A stretch of 9,796 nt of DNA from Planctomycetota bacterium (GTDB taxonomy: Bacteria > Planctomycetota > Planctomycetia > Isosphaerales > Isosphaeraceae): contig JAJYCH010000106.1 of NCBI GenBank assembly GCA_021778575.1, positions 1 to 9,796 on the forward strand, written 5' to 3'. Positions 6,752 through 9,796 of the stretch are shown piece by piece. Under the pieces are notes generated by a model that was not told the DNA's origin, searched no databases, and saw nothing but the letters and a program-made list of their open reading frames with translations. Positions within the stretch are counted from its first letter, which is position 1. Each line of letters opens with the position of its first letter. The position numbers and the translations under genes were made by a program.

Positions 6752-7162
6752 ATGCCCGAACACCTGATTCGCTTTCGAGCCGGCTGGGAAGTCGCTCCGA
6801 TGGACGGGATGTCCGCTCCGGTCCGGTGCATCTTACCGCTCGACTGGCCAGATGAGGGGCGGGGAACTCGAAGACTGGTCCGACGGTTCGGTAGACCTCG
6901 GACCTCGCGCTCAGGCTGCGAGATCTTCGAGCTCCAGCTTCTCGCTGTCGCCGGCTTGGTGGCGGTCCGTTTGAATGGAGACGAGCTGACGCTCCTTGCC
7001 GAGAATTCGCCGGAATATCGCCTGCGAATTGATCGGCCACTCCTGGACCGGAATATTCTGGAGCTTGATGTCGATCTCGATCGTGTCGACCGCTCCCGGC
7101 TTGCCGGTCGTTGGGGAGAGGTCGCGCTGGTGATCCGGACCGAATCCGCCGATCTCCCGTGA
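6752..7162 (+). CDS. Hypothetical protein, possible galactose-binding-like (jelly-roll) domain
   Basis: The 136-residue product has no signal peptide and no membrane segment. I do not recognise a named family. The central pattern RRFGRPR (44-50), then a hydrophobic strand, VAVRLNGDELT (70-80), a RIDRPLL..NILELDV stretch near 91-107 and a final WGEVALVIR (121-129) resembles the sugar-binding jelly-roll of GH2-type enzymes, where an LNG turn and a closing G-x-V-x-L-x-I-R strand are typical. No catalytic glycosidase domain is attached. Coding is supported by usage like its neighbours' and by a hairpin immediately after the stop. The ATG at 6752 has no visible ribosome binding site, and the transcript may be leaderless or nearly so. 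The jelly-roll assignment is inference from a pattern. Confidence 0.6.
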   Translation: MPEHLIRFRAGWEVAPMDGMSAPVRCILPLDWPDEGRGTRRLVRRFGRPRTSRSGCEIFELQLLAVAGLVAVRLNGDELTLLAENSPEYRLRIDRPLLDRNILELDVDLDRVDRSRLAGRWGEVALVIRTESADLP

Positions 7163-7187
7163 ACTTCGGACCCGGACTGTCCGAAGT
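7163..7187 (+). terminator. Hairpin immediately after the stop of the 136-residue gene
   Basis: ACTTCGGAC (7163-7171) and GTCCGAAGT (7179-7187) are perfect complements with a seven-base loop, starting at the base after TGA (7160-7162). There is no U-tract behind it, so intrinsic termination is not certain, but a nine-pair stem at this place is a plausible transcript end separating this gene from the GNAT pair. Confidence 0.55.
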
Positions 7188-7197
7188 GACCTCCGCT

Positions 7198-7206
7198 TGC
7201 GATAAT
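7198..7206 (+). promoter_or_regulatory. Candidate extended -10 promoter for the GNAT-EamA pair
   Basis: TG (7198-7199), one base, then GATAAT (7201-7206) matches an extended -10 with five of six positions of TATAAT. The -35 region (about 7178-7183) is poor, as allowed for extended -10 promoters. It lies directly behind the hairpin that closes the upstream gene and would give a leader of roughly 40 bases before the GNAT start. Confidence 0.4.
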
Positions 7207-7255
7207 AAGTTCCGTTCCAGAGTCCTTCTCGATTCGATCCCGTAGGTCCCGGTTG

Positions 7256-7804
7256 ATGATGAGCGACGAATCAACTTGGATCCTTGCAACCGATCGACTC
7301 CTGCTTCGCCCCCTGGGGCTCGACGACCTCGAACGGCTTGCGGCGATTCAATCCGACCCGGAAGTCATGCGGTTCTTCCCCTCAGGGCCGCGTTCCCAGG
7401 ACCAGACGTTGGCCGACCTCGAGCGCTGCATGAAGCTTCAGACCGAGCACGGTTTCAGTCTCTGGGCGACGATCGACCGGCAATCGGGGCTCTTGATCGG
7501 TCGAAGCGGTCTGCTCCCTCAGACCCTTCCGGATCGGCACGAGGTCGAGATTGCTTACCTGATCGCCCGGTCGCATTGGGGTCTTGGCCTGGCGACCGAA
7601 GCCGCCCGGGCGATCCGCGATCATGGGTTTGCAACGCTCGGTCTCGATCGCCTGGTCTCGATCATCCATCGTGACAATCTGGCGTCACGACGGGTCGCCG
7701 AGAAGACCGGGCTTCGACCGGAACGGATGATTCAATTCATGGATCATCGTTGCTGGCTTTATTCGATCGAGTCGCGTCGAGAAATCGGGGGAAGTCTTGA
7801 GTGA
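7256..7804 (+). CDS. GNAT family N-acetyltransferase (RimJ/RimL type)
   Basis: The enzyme is expected to transfer acetyl from acetyl-CoA to an amine; the substrate cannot be read from sequence. The 182-residue protein fits Acetyltransf_3. It opens with TDRLLLRPLGLDDLERLAA (12-30), the typical first strand and helix, followed by a DPEVMRFF block. The acetyl-CoA pyrophosphate loop is R105-SHWGLG with LATEAARAIRDHGF after it (112-125). The last conserved block is HRDNLASRRVAEKTGLRPE (138-156). Three start codons stand in a row: TTG 7253, ATG 7256 and ATG 7259. I choose 7256, since AGG at 7244-7246 is nine bases upstream, but 7259 is nearly as good. The 3' end overlaps the start of the EamA transporter by eight bases, so the two are probably made together. 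Confidence 0.9.
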   Translation: MMSDESTWILATDRLLLRPLGLDDLERLAAIQSDPEVMRFFPSGPRSQDQTLADLERCMKLQTEHGFSLWATIDRQSGLLIGRSGLLPQTLPDRHEVEIAYLIARSHWGLGLATEAARAIRDHGFATLGLDRLVSIIHRDNLASRRVAEKTGLRPERMIQFMDHRCWLYSIESRREIGGSLE

Positions 7805-8732
7805 GGCGAAGACCGAGCCGTTCCGATTCGATCGGGCCTCGCTCTGGATGATCGGCGGAGCCTTTCTCCTGGCAACGATGGCCGCGCTCTCGCATGGCTT
7901 GCGCAATCAGTTTGACTGGGTGATCATCGCGCTGGTCAGGGCGGTCGTGATGCTGGTCACCGCCACGCTTCTGGTCAAAGGTTCGGGCTCGGAACTGGTG
8001 ATCTGGCGGCCGAGAACGCTCTGGGTCCGTAGTCTGGCCGGTAGCTTCAGCCTGATCTGTAATTTCTACGCGCTGACACGATTGCCCGTCTCCGACGCGA
8101 TCACGTTGATGAATGTCCACCCGCTCTGGATCGTGTTGATCTCCGCTCTCGTCCTGCGCCGGAGTCCGACCGTGACCGAGGTTCTTGGCGTCTTGAGCGG
8201 GCTGGCGGGGGTTGTTCTGATCGAACGTCCGCATCTGTCTGGTGATCGTCTCGCCGCGATGGTGGCGTTGTTGAGTTCGGCGTCGACGGCCGTGGCGATG
8301 CTCGGACTGCATCGGCTCCGGCAAGTGGACCCGAGGGCGGTCGTCGCGCATTTCGCGGGGGTGGCGACGATGATCTCGGCCACCTGTCTCTACTTTCGCT
8401 GGCGAGAGGGTACGCCACTGCTGTTCTCGACCTCGGCGAACTTGATCAGCCTGCTGCTGGCTGTCGGGGCCACCGGAACTCTGGGTCAGATCTTGCTCAC
8501 CAAGGCCTATGCCGCGGGAGCGCCGGCCAAGGTCGCGACGGTGGGGTTGGTTCAGGTCGTTTTCGCCATGGTGTTCGACGTGATCCTCTGGAACCGAGCA
8601 TTGACTCTGGCCACCGTTGCCGGCTTCGTGCTCGTCCTGGCGCCCACGACCTGGCTGAGTATCCGATCCGCCCAGAAAGCTCGGCCAAAGCAGGTCCGGG
8701 CCGACATCGAGGAACTGTTACCTTCGAGTTGA
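7797..8732 (+). CDS. EamA/DMT superfamily transporter
   Basis: The 311-residue protein has ten predicted membrane segments in two homologous halves (about 15-143 and 152-290), the layout of the 10-TMS drug/metabolite exporter family. Typical marks are FYALTRLPVSDAITLMNVHP (90-109) at the end of TM3-TM4, GVLSGLAGVVLI (131-142) closing repeat one, and LLTKAYAAGAPAKVATVGLV (233-252) in repeat two. The substrate is not predictable; family members export amino acids, nucleosides or other metabolites. The start is TTG at 7797, inside the GNAT gene, with GGGGGAAG just upstream. The first in-frame ATG is at residue 18, already in TM1, so the TTG is preferred. The coupling to an acetyltransferase suggests modification and export of a common small molecule, but that is only a guess from position. 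Confidence 0.9.
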   Translation: MSEAKTEPFRFDRASLWMIGGAFLLATMAALSHGLRNQFDWVIIALVRAVVMLVTATLLVKGSGSELVIWRPRTLWVRSLAGSFSLICNFYALTRLPVSDAITLMNVHPLWIVLISALVLRRSPTVTEVLGVLSGLAGVVLIERPHLSGDRLAAMVALLSSASTAVAMLGLHRLRQVDPRAVVAHFAGVATMISATCLYFRWREGTPLLFSTSANLISLLLAVGATGTLGQILLTKAYAAGAPAKVATVGLVQVVFAMVFDVILWNRALTLATVAGFVLVLAPTTWLSIRSAQKARPKQVRADIEELLPSS

Positions 8733-9055
8733 ACGAGTTCGATCGATCAGCCGGTGAATTTCCGATCGGCGCGATCGAGGTCTTGCCATCCAACCGTCCC
8801 GACTGATCCCCGAGTCTCTCGAAACAGCCAGGAACGGCTCAGAAAAAGCGGCGTCGGCTTGTGGAAACTCGACCTCTCCGGGAGAGGGGTTGAAGTCCTC
8901 CGGAAATTTCGTCGGATTGACGCTGGCTTGACACTTGTCACAGAGGTGACCAACAGGTTATTTTTGATCTTTCGATCTCGCCCGGGTGTCGGACGATATC
9001 ACTGGCCGATCTCTCCCGGTCGTACTTGCTCCTTTGGAAATCGGGAAAGGAACTC
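8733..9055. promoter_or_regulatory. Intergenic region with dyads upstream of the secreted protein gene
   Basis: This 323-base stretch holds no supported gene; a 101-codon plus-strand ORF and a 68-codon minus-strand ORF in it have no sensible composition. Visible structures are CGATCG (8763-8768) and CGATCG (8772-8777), about 30 bases after the EamA stop; a tight hairpin CCTCTC (8873-8878) with GAGAGG (8882-8887); and overlapping dyads beginning at a perfect TTGACA (8928-8933), namely TGACA/TGTCA and GTCAC (8937-8941) with GTGAC (8946-8950). TTGACA could be a -35, but no -10 lies 16-19 bases behind it. AAAGGA at 9046-9051 is the ribosome binding site of the next gene. Confidence 0.4.
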
Positions 9056-9682
9056 ATGACCATGAGCATGACTCTCCGGAATCGAGCTGCGTGGCTCACA
9101 CTCTGCGGTTGCCTGGCCTTCGCCGCTATCGCCACCGCCGAGGATCGCCCGGCCGACAAGATCCTGGCCGAAATCAAAGCGATCGAGATGCCTGCCCGGC
9201 CGACCGATCTGACCGATCAGGCCGCCCTTCAGAACTACTCGATGACGCTCCGCGCCACGATGCAGAAGAAGGCGGACCTGATCGGCGAACTGCTCAAGGC
9301 CGATCCCGAGAATCCCGAACTGGCGACCCTGCTGCCGCTTCGCTGGCAGACGCTCCGGACCAGCCTGGCCACGATTCGGACCTTGAAGTCCGAGGCCGAG
9401 ACGGTCATCGCCAGGAGCCACGACGAAAAAGTTCTGACCGAGGCCTACTACTACAAGGCCCTGGCCACGATCATGACCGCGGCCCCGGACGCGAAGCCGG
9501 AAGTCCTCCTGGCCGATGTCGATACGTTCGGCCGGAAGTACCCCAAGGACCTGCGGGTTCCCAGCCTGATCTTCACCGCGGCGACCCGGATCACCGACCA
9601 GGGCGATCAAGAAGGCGCCGGCCTCGTGGCAAGCAGCAGCTGCACGTCGTCGTCCTGCTCGATCCTCGTGATCAAGGTCTAG
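9056..9682 (+). CDS. Secreted protein like the N-terminal half of planctomycete TlpA-type proteins, no thioredoxin domain
   Basis: The 208-residue product has a clear signal peptide: basic LRNR, a hydrophobic stretch, and a probable cut after A28 (ATA-ED). The mature part is helical and rich in Ala, Leu, Lys and Asp. From memory, RPADKILAEIKAIEMP (31-46), LKADPENPELATLLPLRW (80-97) and the TFGRKYPKDLRVPSLIFTAA block (157-176) resemble the region preceding the thioredoxin domain of long planctomycete TlpA-like proteins. That domain, with its WCxxC site, is absent: the frame ends in a different-looking tail, VASSSCTSSSC then SILVIKV, and two in-frame stops (9680-9682, 9686-9688). It could be a truncated paralogue, a frameshifted copy or a real short protein. 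ATG 9056 is preceded by AAAGGA; ATGs at 9062 and 9068 are alternatives. Confidence 0.75.
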   Translation: MTMSMTLRNRAAWLTLCGCLAFAAIATAEDRPADKILAEIKAIEMPARPTDLTDQAALQNYSMTLRATMQKKADLIGELLKADPENPELATLLPLRWQTLRTSLATIRTLKSEAETVIARSHDEKVLTEAYYYKALATIMTAAPDAKPEVLLADVDTFGRKYPKDLRVPSLIFTAATRITDQGDQEGAGLVASSSCTSSSCSILVIKV

Positions 9683-9697
9683 AACTAGGCGCCCCTC

Positions 9698-9732
9698 TTT
9701 GCTGGGCCGTCGATGATCGACGGCCCAGCAAA
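9698..9732. terminator. Large inverted repeat after the secreted-protein gene
   Basis: TTTGCTGGGCCGTCGAT (9698-9714) and ATCGACGGCCCAGCAAA (9716-9732) are exact complements around one central base, so a stem of about 15 pairs with a five-base loop can form. It begins 15 bases after the first stop. On the plus strand it is followed by A residues rather than U, because the flanking T and A runs pair and extend the stem. It probably ends the transcript or protects its 3' end, though not as a textbook intrinsic terminator. Confidence 0.65.
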
Positions 9733-9769
9733 AAACCTCTCAATCACGCACGTCGCGCTGGAGAATCGT

Positions 9770-9796
9770 ATGGAAGGCATATCCGAAAAAGCACAG
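9770..9796 (+). CDS. Start of a further gene, partial
   Basis: ATG at 9770 is preceded by GGAG at 9760-9763 with a six-base spacer, an ideal ribosome binding site, and is open to the window edge for nine codons (MEGISEKAQ). It lies behind the large hairpin, as a new transcription unit would. Too little is present to say anything about function, and a chance match cannot be excluded. Confidence 0.4.

Noticed and set aside
6675..7289. Minus-strand ORF of 204 codons opposite the 136-residue gene
   Set aside because: It is Arg/Ser/Pro-rich without domains and would cross both the hairpin at 7163 and the promoter candidate. The plus-strand gene is preferred, though it is the least certain of the full-length genes.
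8754..9059. Plus-strand ORF of 101 codons in the gap before the secreted protein
   Set aside because: It contains several dyads, has no ribosome binding site and runs into the start of the real gene; its composition is that of non-coding DNA.

Overview
The window reads as ordinary chromosome of a GC-rich planctomycete, most likely of the Isosphaeraceae type. The main clues are one secreted or surface protein that combines the planctomycete N-terminal LEDRxL motif with a type I dockerin module and an Ig-like domain, and a last gene whose N-terminal half resembles the leader region of planctomycete TlpA-like proteins. GC content looks like about 60% by eye, and the hexamer CGATCG is strikingly common. 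The taxon is inferred from protein style only; there is no rRNA here.

Left arm (1-3767). A LON substrate-binding-domain protein runs off the left edge on the minus strand. It is divergent, across a 329 bp gap, from a plus-strand group of maintenance genes: nth (endonuclease III, base excision repair), metF (5,10-methylenetetrahydrofolate reductase, one-carbon and methionine metabolism) and queG (epoxyqueuosine reductase, last step of queuosine synthesis in tRNA). metF and queG overlap by four bases, so they are probably translationally coupled.

Middle (3768-6445). A perfect 10 bp hairpin separates queG from a convergent minus-strand pair. That pair is the LEDR/dockerin/Ig-like protein, ending in a 60-residue tail that is three quarters threonine, and upstream of it a polytopic GT87 (DUF2029) glycosyltransferase with a GTG start and a good ribosome binding site. 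They lie about 100 bp apart in the same orientation. It is possible, but unproven, that the membrane glycosyltransferase acts on cell-surface products such as the Thr-rich protein.

Right arm (6446-9796). After a 306 bp divergent gap comes a 136-residue gene that may be a lone jelly-roll (GH2 sugar-binding-like) domain, closed by a hairpin right after its stop. A candidate extended -10 promoter then leads into an overlapping pair: a RimJ/RimL-type GNAT acetyltransferase and an EamA/DMT-family transporter. A 323 bp gap with several dyads precedes a secreted 208-residue protein. It resembles the N-terminal half of planctomycete TlpA-like proteins but lacks the thioredoxin domain and ends in a Ser/Cys tail, two in-frame stops and a large hairpin. 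A further gene appears to begin at 9770.

I see no tRNA, rRNA, CRISPR array, insertion sequence, integrase or phage gene. Most of the window is housekeeping. The features most worth a second look are the Thr-tailed dockerin protein beside GT87, the thioredoxin-less TlpA-like gene, and the abundance of CGATCG with its near absence from 3.8 to 6.4 kb.
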